Shown one piece after another: positions 36,543-45,129 of a stretch of DNA of 61,939 nucleotides. Location: contig CANGJP010000007.1 of the NCBI GenBank assembly GCA_947454465.1, positions 1 through 61,939 on the forward strand. Reading direction: 5' to 3'. This DNA comes from Pseudomonadota bacterium (lineage in GTDB: Bacteria > Pseudomonadota > Gammaproteobacteria > Steroidobacterales > Steroidobacteraceae). A model generated the notes under the pieces. That model was not told where the DNA came from, did no database searches, and saw nothing but the letters and a program-made list of their open reading frames with translations. Both the position numbers and the translations under genes were made by a program. Within the stretch, counting starts at the first letter, position 1. Each line of letters begins with the position of its first letter.

Positions 36543-36566
36543 TTAGATTCAGCTTGGTCGTGAAGA

Positions 36567-36899
36567 TTATTTCGACACGGATTGTTTAAACATACGATCT
36601 AACTTTTCATTCGTTGCATCGACACCAGCTTGAGCGGTTTTAGCTGCCTGCAGAGCTTGGTTGGCCGTTGTTTGTGCTTTATCAGCTGTTGTCTGTGCCG
36701 TTGCGGCTGCTTTATTGGCCGCAGAGGCTGCTGAGCTAGCGCTGTTGGCGGTGGTCTGAGCAGCAGCGGCATCTTGACCCGCCTTGGTGGCGAGCGCACG
36801 CACTTCATCAATCGCTTTGGTATTTTGGCATGCCGAGAGTGTCAACAGAAGCAAACTGGCGGTGCCGATTTTGACAGTGTTGTAAATAGCTTTTTGCAT
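36567..36899 (-). CDS. OprI/Lpp-like murein lipoprotein, alanine-zipper type
   Basis: A 110-residue lipoprotein. The start at 36899 has an AGAAGG ribosome site; a longer frame from 36992 would hide the signal peptide. The signal ends in a lipobox (LTLSAC) with lipidated Cys24. The mature part is an Ala-rich coiled coil with three near-copies of AQTTA[N/D], ending TNEKLDRMFKQSVSK, which resembles the end of Pseudomonas OprI. The terminal Lys110 is what L,D-transpeptidases attach to peptidoglycan in Lpp. It is probably an abundant outer-membrane protein that tethers the membrane to the wall. The facing gene is such a transpeptidase. Confidence 0.9.
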   Translation of the reverse strand: MQKAIYNTVKIGTASLLLLTLSACQNTKAIDEVRALATKAGQDAAAAQTTANSASSAASAANKAAATAQTTADKAQTTANQALQAAKTAQAGVDATNEKLDRMFKQSVSK

Positions 36900-37147
36900 A
36901 AAACTAACCTTCTGTGCTGAATAAAAGTGAAGAGAAATAATCAACAGCTTCAAGCTGAAAAAAGGGTGATCTTTAACGGATACAGCAACCAAACAAGAGT
37001 GGTGTTAAGCGTATAGAAAATTACGCGAATAGATACTAGTGGTTAGGCGTAGAACGTCGTGAAATGGCGCTATGACTCTACGTGGTTGTCGCTAGTTTTT
37101 ATAAAAACAAAATATAGCTATAGCATACCGGCATAATGCCTTTCACC

Positions 37148-37579
37148 CTACCAGCAGCCGGTGGTGGCGACGCCGCTGCTATCGTAAGAGCTTCGTGCAC
37201 CAGTCTGATTGATTGCAAACTGTATGCAATTGGTGTCTCCATTCTGTTTGGCATTCGCGGTGGCGGTAACGGTATAGGTTGTTGCAGGATTGCCGACGGT
37301 ATAGTTGAGCGTGTAATACCCGTTGGATGTTTCGGGTGTTTGACTGGTGTAGCCCAGTCCAAGATTGTCAGTATTTAGCGTTGGCGCATAGGCATTGTTT
37401 TGTAAAAAATACTTTTCTTGCGCAACTTGTAATTGCAGTAGTGCTGTTTTAGCTTCAGTGCGATGGGCGCGTCGTGTATAGCTGCGATAACTGGGGTAGG
37501 CGACGGATGCGAGTATCGACACGATTAATAAAACGATGATCAACTCGATTAATGAAACGCCATGTTGCAGTTTACGCAT
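37148..37579 (-). CDS. pilE: Type IV pilus minor pilin PilE
   Basis: A 143-residue prepilin from the ATG at 37579, which gives a 7-residue leader MRKLQHG cut before VSLIELIIVLLIVSILASVA, with the conserved Glu at mature position 5. A start at 37615 would give a 19-residue leader and cannot be excluded. After the hydrophobic helix comes the typical RRAHRTEAKTALLQLQVAQE helix, YFLQNNAYAP and a C-terminal Cys pair (around NGDTNCIQ and TTGCW). Minor pilins of this kind prime pilus assembly together with PilY1. It is the last gene of the fimT-pilV-pilW-pilX-pilY1-pilE operon. Confidence 0.93.
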   Translation of the reverse strand: MRKLQHGVSLIELIIVLLIVSILASVAYPSYRSYTRRAHRTEAKTALLQLQVAQEKYFLQNNAYAPTLNTDNLGLGYTSQTPETSNGYYTLNYTVGNPATTYTVTATANAKQNGDTNCIQFAINQTGARSSYDSSGVATTGCW

Positions 37580-37619
37580 GGGTTGATTTCCGAATGTGTT
37601 TGATGTGGCGGCCATGATG

Positions 37620-40600
37620 CTAATAGGCTCCCGATTCCTGCCAGAATGTTTTTACCATACTGCCAAATTGCATACAGTTACCGAGAATGTTTACCCCTGA
37701 TAGACAGGCCCCTGAAGCGGGCGTGGGTGTGGCTCCTGCCGATGAGGAGGAGCTGGAAGTGGATGAGGTTGAGCTACTTGAAGCAGTGGTTCCATCTGTA
37801 CGGGTGATGCCTGCTTGATTCACAATGGTAATCTGAGACGGCAGTCCCGTTGTGGTAAAGCTTTCATAAAGATTGCTGAAATATTTATAGCCCGTGCTGA
37901 TATTAACCGCATACGCTCGTCCGCTTCCTGTTGAGACACTGCACGAATTTATTGAACCTGTTGGCAGGTACGTGGTGAACATCACCGAGCCATTGACGGT
38001 GATAGATTGAGCCAATACTTTCTCACTGGCGCTGAGGGTGAGCATCCAGCCGTTACCACTGATGGACGTTAGGGACGTGCCAGAAATGGCTGTGAGATCA
38101 GATTCTTTAATGGGTGTATAGGCGTCATAGGTTGCTTGAGACATCGGCTCAAGATGATAGTCACGAATGGCGTAAAATCGATCGACTGTGGTGGTATTCA
38201 GTTTGGGGTGGGCACGGTCTCCCGACCCGATCGAGACATTGTAATAGCCGATACCATTGGGGCTCATTAATTTCGCAACGTCTGGTTGATTATAAAACCG
38301 GCGATTATTGGCAGTGCTCGGTGTCGATTCAGCTTTGGCACCCAACGAGGCGATCACGCCACCCGCCACCAAGTCGTTTGCAGTATTGCCATTGGTGATA
38401 TCAAATCTCCATAACTGACCGGCCATGTCCCCTACGTACATGCGATCGGTCCAACCGTCTGTGTTGGTATCCAGTACGGCCAGGTCGCTTGGGATGGCGT
38501 GGGTCATGTTGCTAAAGGCGCCCGTGGATGTTTTGGTTTGTGACCACAGCACGGTACCCCTTACTGCATCCACAATGTATAAGCCGTTGCCATAAGCATC
38601 GCCAACAGAACGATAACCTTGGCTGCTTTCATGTTGTGTGTCATATCCGGCGGTGAAAACGAGTACAAGCTTTTGCGGGTTTTGCGTGGCGTTTTTAATC
38701 TTTATACGCCCTAACGTAGGGGTGGACCATGATTGTTGAACGATATTGCCTAATGAAGTGGAGCTAAGGTTCCACATGTATTTTGGATGAGTTTTGTTGG
38801 TGACATCCAGCGCGTAATAGCGGTCACCACCACGGCCTTGACCACAGTATAAAAATACGCGGTCACCAGCAGAAGCATCAATCTTGCCATCGCCATTGAT
38901 GTCATATTTGAGCACACGAATGTTGCCATCCAGAGCGTAGTGTTTAGTGTTGCTAGAAGGATTGGTGTAAAGAGAAATTTGTTCGCTTAATAAATTCTGT
39001 GGAATAAACGACCACAGTTCAGTGCCAGTGCTGACATCGAATCCATGTAAGTACCCGTCATTCGTTGACACATAGACTACCGCATCATTAAGTTGTTCAG
39101 TGGTTGTGGAACCTGTGTTGCCATAAATGACCACGGCGGGTTCTGAATGAATTGGATCACCCATAACGTGTCTGGCCTCAGTGGTGTTCTGATTGTTGTT
39201 ATCGTCATTGATGTCTTGACCCCGTATCCAGTTGATGAGATTGGTGCGTGATGGGTCACCAGCGTTACCAATGTTGAGGATGCTGCTCGTAATGGCCGTA
39301 TTACTGTCTTCAACGGAGTAAGTTAAGTTGCTGGATAAATCAGGAAAATTGCCAATGCTGGGGTCGCTGCCGATATAGGTGTACACCTTACGCGAAGCCG
39401 GTTCAGGAATTTCGTTGGCAGCACCACCGCTAGCCGTTGTCAGACCATCGACGCTATCAGACCAATAGCTTTGTGATGTCGAATTGAAGAACCCGGTGGT
39501 CGTATCGATGGCACTGACGGACGTGTCTTGACCGATAATTTTTCCGTCGCGCATTTTGTATTTTTTAACATTACCAAGCCAGTGAGTTTTCAAGCTAGGT
39601 TGAAAGACAGAGATGTAAATATCTTCGAGGACTTGAGTTTTATTGAAGGCATTGACCGCTACAGACGGTGAGGTAAAAGTGGTGCTGTCTTCCCTGATCG
39701 ATAATATGATTTCATTAAGTGTGTTAGTAAGGCTGGTGAGATCTGTTGCTGTGTAAGCATTGCCTCCGCCGGCAATGGATGCATCCCTGAGATAAGCAAA
39801 CGAAGAGCCGTTCGCAACGTCACTGCCAAAGCCAATAAAATTGGTGGTGACGTTTTGTTTGTTGCTTAATGTGGTGGATAAATCATTTGAGTACATGTAA
39901 CTGGCGAGTTTCTTTAGACAGGTGCCATCAGTCGTGTTGTTAGAGGTTGTATTTGGATCGGTTACACCTAAGGAAGTCCAGATGTTACTGTTCGAGGTAT
40001 AGCACGCAGCTGAACTCGCGTTGGTTGGGTCCAAGCTTTTGATGAAGGTGTCTGCACCAGCATCGCCATTAGGAAGGCCATCGGTTAAGTACACGACGTA
40101 GTTTTTTTGACAGGAATAATTCATCGGGCTTTTATAGGTCGTGCCACTGATGTTGCCATTACTTCGTGAACTAGCGACGCTGGGAGTTAATGTGTAGTCG
40201 CTACTAGTGGAGCAGCCGCCACTCAGATTGCACTTATAGGAAGTGTTGCCGTAATTGACGGTACTGCCACTAAAGTAGCGATACGTTTCAGAAAGAGTCT
40301 CCGTGAGAGGTGTGCCACCGCTAGGTTTCCAGGTATCAATTTCGGTTTTAAGCGAGCTACGTTGCGCGACTACGTCAAGAATGGGCGCCATCACCATGCC
40401 GCCGTTGGCCTTCGCGTCATAGCGCATCAACCCAAGATTCACGTTGTTCAAAGAATCAATCAGGCTTTTGGCAGCAGTTTGTATAATTGACAGGCGGCTT
40501 AAGGTGCCCTGCACGCGATAATTGGCATACCAATTCAGGTAAGAGGCACTATAAAAAACATACTGAGTTTCTGTGCCAGCGTTGGAGCTGGGCGGCCAAT

Positions 40601-41258
40601 ACGAATAGCTTGCATTACTGGTCCATTTGGTCGTGGACGTAGGGTTATAGTTATTAGGATAATTTTGATCGTAGTTATGTGATTTGCAGGCGATGGCACC
40701 TTTGGTATACGTGATGGTTGTCGTGATTCTGTTTTGGCCGTGGCCGGTGGTGAAAGAATTATTTGCGGGATTGAGTGCTGAGTTCCAAGCATACGTGTAA
40801 GTGGGCGATGCAGAGCCTACTTGTGTAGCAGTAGTAATCCAGCGAATACCCGCATCTTGTAAGTACCCTGCGGATCTAAAGGCGCCGTTGCTGTCCGTTG
40901 CACTGCTGCAATAGAAGCTATTTTTGTCTATATATCCTCGGGTGGTGGTGCCATTGGAGATGGCGCCGCCAGTGCTACAAGTTGGAATAACAGTGTTGGT
41001 TTGTTGCAGGCTGTAGTAGATATTGTTGTCGCTACAATTACCGTTGTAGCTGGCGGTGGGATCGAACGGTAGATACGTGGTGACTGTGGTAGACATGCTG
41101 CCGGAGGTGTCGAGTATCAGCATGATGTTAGGGTTGCCCGAGCCGCTACCATTATTGCTGCCAAAAAATATTTCCGTGTCATCTGCCCATGTCGGCGAGA
41201 GTACGAATACAGTTAGTACGACGCTGATCCATAGTGAGCGTATTCGGTTCGTGGTCAT
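37620..41258 (-). CDS. pilY1: Type IV pilus tip adhesin/assembly protein PilY1
   Basis: A 1212-residue protein from the ATG at 41258 (GAGGA ribosome site); an earlier in-frame start at 41303 lacks one. A signal peptide (RSLWISVVLTVFVLSPTWA) is followed by a von Willebrand A-like domain with the metal site LDTSGSMST, and a C-terminal PQQ-type propeller (~640-1130). Two Asp-rich calcium loops are visible: DINGDGKIDASAGD and DTNTDGWTDRMYVGD. A low-complexity Ser/Thr linker lies near the end. PilY1 caps the minor pilin complex and in Pseudomonas controls twitching and surface sensing. It is encoded between pilX and pilE, the usual order. Confidence 0.95.
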   Translation of the reverse strand: MTTNRIRSLWISVVLTVFVLSPTWADDTEIFFGSNNGSGSGNPNIMLILDTSGSMSTTVTTYLPFDPTASYNGNCSDNNIYYSLQQTNTVIPTCSTGGAISNGTTTRGYIDKNSFYCSSATDSNGAFRSAGYLQDAGIRWITTATQVGSASPTYTYAWNSALNPANNSFTTGHGQNRITTTITYTKGAIACKSHNYDQNYPNNYNPTSTTKWTSNASYSYWPPSSNAGTETQYVFYSASYLNWYANYRVQGTLSRLSIIQTAAKSLIDSLNNVNLGLMRYDAKANGGMVMAPILDVVAQRSSLKTEIDTWKPSGGTPLTETLSETYRYFSGSTVNYGNTSYKCNLSGGCSTSSDYTLTPSVASSRSNGNISGTTYKSPMNYSCQKNYVVYLTDGLPNGDAGADTFIKSLDPTNASSAACYTSNSNIWTSLGVTDPNTTSNNTTDGTCLKKLASYMYSNDLSTTLSNKQNVTTNFIGFGSDVANGSSFAYLRDASIAGGGNAYTATDLTSLTNTLNEIILSIREDSTTFTSPSVAVNAFNKTQVLEDIYISVFQPSLKTHWLGNVKKYKMRDGKIIGQDTSVSAIDTTTGFFNSTSQSYWSDSVDGLTTASGGAANEIPEPASRKVYTYIGSDPSIGNFPDLSSNLTYSVEDSNTAITSSILNIGNAGDPSRTNLINWIRGQDINDDNNNQNTTEARHVMGDPIHSEPAVVIYGNTGSTTTEQLNDAVVYVSTNDGYLHGFDVSTGTELWSFIPQNLLSEQISLYTNPSSNTKHYALDGNIRVLKYDINGDGKIDASAGDRVFLYCGQGRGGDRYYALDVTNKTHPKYMWNLSSTSLGNIVQQSWSTPTLGRIKIKNATQNPQKLVLVFTAGYDTQHESSQGYRSVGDAYGNGLYIVDAVRGTVLWSQTKTSTGAFSNMTHAIPSDLAVLDTNTDGWTDRMYVGDMAGQLWRFDITNGNTANDLVAGGVIASLGAKAESTPSTANNRRFYNQPDVAKLMSPNGIGYYNVSIGSGDRAHPKLNTTTVDRFYAIRDYHLEPMSQATYDAYTPIKESDLTAISGTSLTSISGNGWMLTLSASEKVLAQSITVNGSVMFTTYLPTGSINSCSVSTGSGRAYAVNISTGYKYFSNLYESFTTTGLPSQITIVNQAGITRTDGTTASSSSTSSTSSSSSSAGATPTPASGACLSGVNILGNCMQFGSMVKTFWQESGAY

Positions 41259-41336
41259 ATGTTGATCCTCAAGCGCGGTCGGTTTGTCGTGCATTGAGAG
41301 CAAAATTCATTAGTTGCATAAGCATCATCACTCTGA

Positions 41337-41846
41337 TCAGCAGGTTGAAGCGGTGTCATCTAGGCTTGCATTTCCGCAAGCGCTATTAAACCCAGGTCCA
41401 TCAGCGGTGTTTACCACCTGAAATAATTCTTGGGTAACGGTGGCTCGAGTTCCTCGTTCTGATACACCTTCTGATTCGATGCGAAAATACACCGCACCAA
41501 ATTGACCACCGCCTGAGCTGTAGCCGGTGGGTGCTGCTTCAACTACACCACTATTTGGACTGGTGATTTTATAGGTATAGCCATCTTGACCGGTACCGGT
41601 GCTTGCAGAAGCACTGAAATTGGTTTGACTGTTGAAGGTGCCTGTTCGTAGTGCGTTTTCAATTCCGGCTTCAGCAGCGGTAAAAGCACGTGAACGGTAT
41701 TGTTCATTACCGGCCATGATCAGGTCTAGGCTAGCGGTATTTACACTGGAGATGGCCATCAGCGTCAGCGCGACTAGCAAGATCAAGGCAATAATTAATG
41801 CCGTGCCAGATTGCTGTTTAGCGATATGTAGTTTGGTAGGTGTCAT
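41337..41846 (-). CDS. pilX: Type IV pilus minor pilin PilX
   Basis: A 169-residue protein. The N-terminus reads QQSGTALIIALILLVALTLM, with cleavage expected after the Gly, followed by the family segment GNEQYRSRAFTAAEAGIENAL. PilX lacks the Glu5 of the other pilins, as expected. It has three C-terminal Cys. It is part of the minor pilin tip complex and lies between pilW (8-base gap) and pilY1. Confidence 0.92.
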   Translation of the reverse strand: MTPTKLHIAKQQSGTALIIALILLVALTLMAISSVNTASLDLIMAGNEQYRSRAFTAAEAGIENALRTGTFNSQTNFSASASTGTGQDGYTYKITSPNSGVVEAAPTGYSSGGGQFGAVYFRIESEGVSERGTRATVTQELFQVVNTADGPGFNSACGNASLDDTASTC

Positions 41847-41854
41847 GAGCAGAC

Positions 41855-42916
41855 TTAGGTGCCGGTGACGTTACGTATATAAATTGTGCGTGATACCAAT
41901 AGGCGTCGATAATTGTCACGTGGAGCGTACATAGCGCCATCCGCGCCCCCCGCATTTAGATCGCTGACGGTGTTAGTCATGCGATCTGCGTAGGAATAAG
42001 TACGCGTTTCTTTGAAGCTATAGTCGGGTTGCTCAGCGCGAATCAACAGCCAGATTCGAACGGCGACAATGCGCCCACTGCTCAGTACGGTGTTGCCCGG
42101 TTGTACATAGCGAACGGCGCCGATGCTGTTCATGACATCGCTGGAATCATCCCAGCCTAGCTCAATCTGAATATCTTCCACGCCGGGGATGACCTCGACA
42201 TCACTGAAGGTTTTGCCAGACCCGAGGGTTTTGCGTCGTAAGGAGGGGTATTTCGTGTTCTGATCAGAACCGCGGTCAACGTAATAGAGATTGACCGATA
42301 GATTATGAATCTCTCCATTGGAGCAGGTTGCAGTTGCATCGTTGATGAGGGTCGCGGTAGTGCGTGTGGAGCAAATTTGTAAATACTGACCGTCAGCACT
42401 GCTAGTTGGAGTAGAAGCTCTTCTAACGGTGAGTGTGTCGGCACTGGCCGAGGCAGAAGTGGGGCTGGCTGGACAGGTGGCGGTGAACGGGTAGTCGTTA
42501 TTCGTGGCTTCCAAGTACGCTTCAACCTTGGTTGCATAGCCGTTGCCACAGGTGTTGCCCGTCGTGGGCTCTAGACTGGCAGCGGTCATGCCACCAAATT
42601 TGTTACTGGTGGTGGTGCCGGTAACGGTGGTGTTGAGCGAGTTTGCATTGGTAAAGCTGCTGCCATCTTTTTTTAGTCCCCAGTAGTTGGCCATTCGAAC
42701 GTCAGATTCGATGATACTCATGGCATAGCGTGCGGTTTCTTGCATCCTGGCGATCGCATCATCGACATCTGAAGTTTTCTTGGTGTTGACATACAGGGTG
42801 CTGGCTCCCACCACCAGAAAGAGGCCGATGACCATGGCAACCATGATCTCGATCAGGTTGACGCCGCGTTGGTGGTACAGGCTGACAGGGCGATAGCGTG
42901 CTGGCCTGTGGTTCAT
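41855..42916 (-). CDS. pilW: Type IV pilus minor pilin PilW
   Basis: A 353-residue prepilin. The leader ends HQRG and is followed by VNLIEIMVAMVIGLFLVVGA with Glu at position 5. The following ARMQETARYAMSIIESDVRM segment is the PilW signature. The globular part is large, as is normal for PilW, and ends YAPRDNYRRLLVSRTIYIRN. Its ATG overlaps the pilV stop by 4 bases. It belongs to the tip-priming complex. Confidence 0.93.
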   Translation of the reverse strand: MNHRPARYRPVSLYHQRGVNLIEIMVAMVIGLFLVVGASTLYVNTKKTSDVDDAIARMQETARYAMSIIESDVRMANYWGLKKDGSSFTNANSLNTTVTGTTTSNKFGGMTAASLEPTTGNTCGNGYATKVEAYLEATNNDYPFTATCPASPTSASASADTLTVRRASTPTSSADGQYLQICSTRTTATLINDATATCSNGEIHNLSVNLYYVDRGSDQNTKYPSLRRKTLGSGKTFSDVEVIPGVEDIQIELGWDDSSDVMNSIGAVRYVQPGNTVLSSGRIVAVRIWLLIRAEQPDYSFKETRTYSYADRMTNTVSDLNAGGADGAMYAPRDNYRRLLVSRTIYIRNVTGT

Positions 42917-43476
42917 AGCTGCACCTGTAAGGCGTAGCTTAATGTGCCGCTGCTGGGTTCACTCCAGGCAAGGTTAATTGTCAGGGCGGCGGGCGTGGTG
43001 ATGGATTGAGGCGTGGTTAATACAATGCTGCGTTGAACCGCATTGGTACCGCCAGGTAGACCAGTGCCGTTGGTTGAGTTGCTGTAATCGTTATTGTAGG
43101 TATCGTGGATCATGAGATCCCATTGATATAAGTCGGATGCAGCCATCTGTTCTGGTGTGCAGTTAGCTGTGGTGCAGTCTGTCGCTACGGTGGCATCCGT
43201 AGTGGCGAGCAAATATGCGCTGGCTGCACTGGGGTTGGCGCGAATACGCTCGGCGATATCATTGGCTAGGTTGACGGCTTTCATGCGCGATAGTGCAGTG
43301 GTTTTGGATTGCAATGTGGTGACATACAGAGATGCAATCCCCAGCATTCCCACGCTCATCACAATCAAGGCAACGAGCACTTCGACAAGCCCTATTCCAG
43401 TGTGGTGCTTGTATGTTCCACGGCAGAGAAGTGACGTAGTGGTGATGACTTTGGGGGCAGCTCGTGGAGGTATCAT
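42913..43476 (-). CDS. pilV: Type IV pilus minor pilin PilV
   Basis: A 187-residue prepilin with a rather long leader (about 27 residues) ending HHTG, followed by IGLVEVLVALIVMSVGMLGI. The KTTALSRMKAVNLANDIAER segment is typical of PilV. The start was chosen for its 4-base overlap with the fimT stop (ATGA); no better internal Met exists before the cleavage site. It is part of the minor pilin set. Confidence 0.92.
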   Translation of the reverse strand: MIPPRAAPKVITTTSLLCRGTYKHHTGIGLVEVLVALIVMSVGMLGIASLYVTTLQSKTTALSRMKAVNLANDIAERIRANPSAASAYLLATTDATVATDCTTANCTPEQMAASDLYQWDLMIHDTYNNDYSNSTNGTGLPGGTNAVQRSIVLTTPQSITTPAALTINLAWSEPSSGTLSYALQVQL

Positions 43477-44114
43477 GAACAGCTTGATCCGGTCGCGGTT
43501 AATAATTGTTCAATGCCAGGCGGGGTCGTGTTGCTTCTAAGTTTAGTTAGACTCACCCGTCCTGTACCGGCAATGATCAGGCCACGTGCGACAGACTGTT
43601 CACCGGGCCCACCGTTACTATCTACATTGCCGCGTCTGTCGCAAATGACCATTCCGGTGCTTCTGATTTGTGGGTTGGCGCCATTGCCGATAGCCGCAAA
43701 GCCCGTTGCGTTATAGCTGACACGGTTACTGCCATCCGCCAATACCGATAGTTTGGTAGCGTTAAAGTTGCGAACGGAAATCAATGTCTCAGTGCTATCG
43801 AATAACCAGTTCGCATTCGCATCCTCGAATACGATCCATCCGCTCGGTTTGTTACCCATTGTGCACGTGGGGGTGGAGTCGGCAAGGCAAACCACTACAT
43901 TTCGCTGGCGCTTTGTTGCTTCGTTGCGTGCGGTTTGAAAAGTCTGTATGAGTTGCTGCGAGGCGCCATTAATACGGCTGTTCATTATGTAGCTTTGCAG
44001 GTTCGGTATGGCAAACGCAGCCAAGATACTGACCAGCGAAATGGTAATGATCAGTTCTAACAAACTGAAGCCCAGTTGGTCATGCTGGTGTTGACGCGTG
44101 GTGGCTTTTTTCAT
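43473..44114 (-). CDS. fimT: Type IV pilus minor pilin FimT/GspH type
   Basis: A 213-residue prepilin from the ATG at 44114; a TTG six codons earlier is the only other option. The leader ends HDQLG and is followed by FSLLELIITISLVSILAAFA. The helix QLIQTFQTARNEATKRQRNV and the GWIVFEDANANWLFD segment are typical of FimT/GspH. It is the first gene of the six-gene operon. The promoter should lie in the ~230-base gap that it shares with divergent lexA. Confidence 0.92.
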   Translation of the reverse strand: MKKATTRQHQHDQLGFSLLELIITISLVSILAAFAIPNLQSYIMNSRINGASQQLIQTFQTARNEATKRQRNVVVCLADSTPTCTMGNKPSGWIVFEDANANWLFDSTETLISVRNFNATKLSVLADGSNRVSYNATGFAAIGNGANPQIRSTGMVICDRRGNVDSNGGPGEQSVARGLIIAGTGRVSLTKLRSNTTPPGIEQLLTATGSSCS

Positions 44115-44255
44115 AAAGGGCACTGTACTCAATGACGGTCAGAGCGGCAGATTAAGCTGATATTCGGCGCATGGTGGGCGATAAGCGGTGATTTGGTAGT
44201 TAAGACTGTGCTGTAGGTCTCGTTAGGGTGCGCGGCGGGGCAGTTGACCCCGAGG

Positions 44256-44291
44256 TTGCTAAGTCCAACAAATACCTGTATAAAAAGCCAG
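44256..44291 (+). promoter_or_regulatory. lexA promoter with overlapping SOS (LexA) box
   Basis: A -35 element TTGCTA (44256-44261) and a -10 element TATAAA (44279-44284) stand exactly 17 bases apart. An SOS box of the form CTGT-N8-CCAG (44276-44291) covers the -10 element; it differs from CTGT-N8-ACAG at one position. LexA bound here would block polymerase, giving the expected autoregulation of lexA, whose ATG is 57 bases downstream. Confidence 0.75.
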
Positions 44292-44348
44292 CCTGTTTAT
44301 TTGGCCACGTCATTGGCTGAGTCAATTTCTATACGATTTGGGGTTGCC

Positions 44349-44978
44349 ATGTCCGAACAACTTACACCGCGTCAAGCACAAATTTTGCGTTTTATTCAGG
44401 ATGCACTCGGTGAATCAGGCATGCCACCCACACGTGCCGAAATTGCTCAAGCATTTAAGTTTAAATCGGCCAATGCAGCGGAAGAGCACCTGCGTGCCAT
44501 GGCGCGTAAAGGCGTGTTGGAGTTGCTACCGGGTGCCTCTCGCGGTATTCAGTTGAAAGACGAATTGCGTGAAGAAGTGGGCTTACCGTTGGTCGGTCGT
44601 GTCGCTGCAGGCCAGCCTATTCTGGCCGAACAGAATATCGAGGCGCATTTCCAGATTGATCCCAAATTGTTTCGCCCTCGGCCCCATTACCTACTGAAAG
44701 TCCGTGGCATGAGCATGAAAAACATAGGCATCATGGATGGTGATTTAGTGGCCGTGCACCGCACCCCAGAAGTACGTAATCGGCAGGTCGTTGTGGCACG
44801 TCTCGAGGAGGACGTCACGGTGAAACGTTACAAGCAGGTGGGTTCGGTGGTGTGGTTGATGCCCGAAAACGAGGACTTCGAGCCCCTCAAGGTCGATATC
44901 CGGGAACAGTCTCTGATTATCGAAGGTGTGGTGGTGGGAGTGTTACGTACAGGTGGTGCCAAAGCTATGCTGCAGTAA
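44349..44978 (+). CDS. lexA: LexA repressor, SOS response regulator
   Basis: A 209-residue protein from the ATG at 44349 ([20 protein letters not shown]); the longer frame from 44244 runs through the promoter and is rejected. A winged-helix DNA-binding domain (1-~70, with [13 protein letters not shown] and [12 protein letters not shown]) is followed by a self-cleavage domain. The scissile bond is Ala87-Gly88 (GRVAAGQP) and the catalytic pair is Ser122 (RGMSMKN) and Lys159 (VTVKRYK), matching E. coli with an offset of three. It represses DNA-damage genes until RecA filaments trigger cleavage. No sulA or recA gene lies beside it. Confidence 0.98.
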   Translation: MSEQLTPRQAQILRFIQDALGESGMPPTRAEIAQAFKFKSANAAEEHLRAMARKGVLELLPGASRGIQLKDELREEVGLPLVGRVAAGQPILAEQNIEAHFQIDPKLFRPRPHYLLKVRGMSMKNIGIMDGDLVAVHRTPEVRNRQVVVARLEEDVTVKRYKQVGSVVWLMPENEDFEPLKVDIREQSLIIEGVVVGVLRTGGAKAMLQ

Positions 44979-45072
44979 ATGGGGTGCTGCTCATCTATAA
45001 GGCATTAAAGCATTTCTATCTGCATTGAACGGCCCAGATCTACGGGCCCTGACTGGCCGGATGCTTGCACAA

Positions 45073-45084
45073 GCTGACGTCAGC
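45073..45084. promoter_or_regulatory. 12-base perfect palindrome upstream of the cyclase gene
   Basis: GCTGACGTCAGC is a perfect inverted repeat 46 bases before the cyclase ATG and about 10 bases before a TATACT sequence that could be a -10 element. The position suits an operator, but no regulator is identified. Confidence 0.3.
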
Positions 45085-45129
45085 CGCCACACTCTATACT
45101 TGGACTGTCACTCAATAAGTATGGAATAG

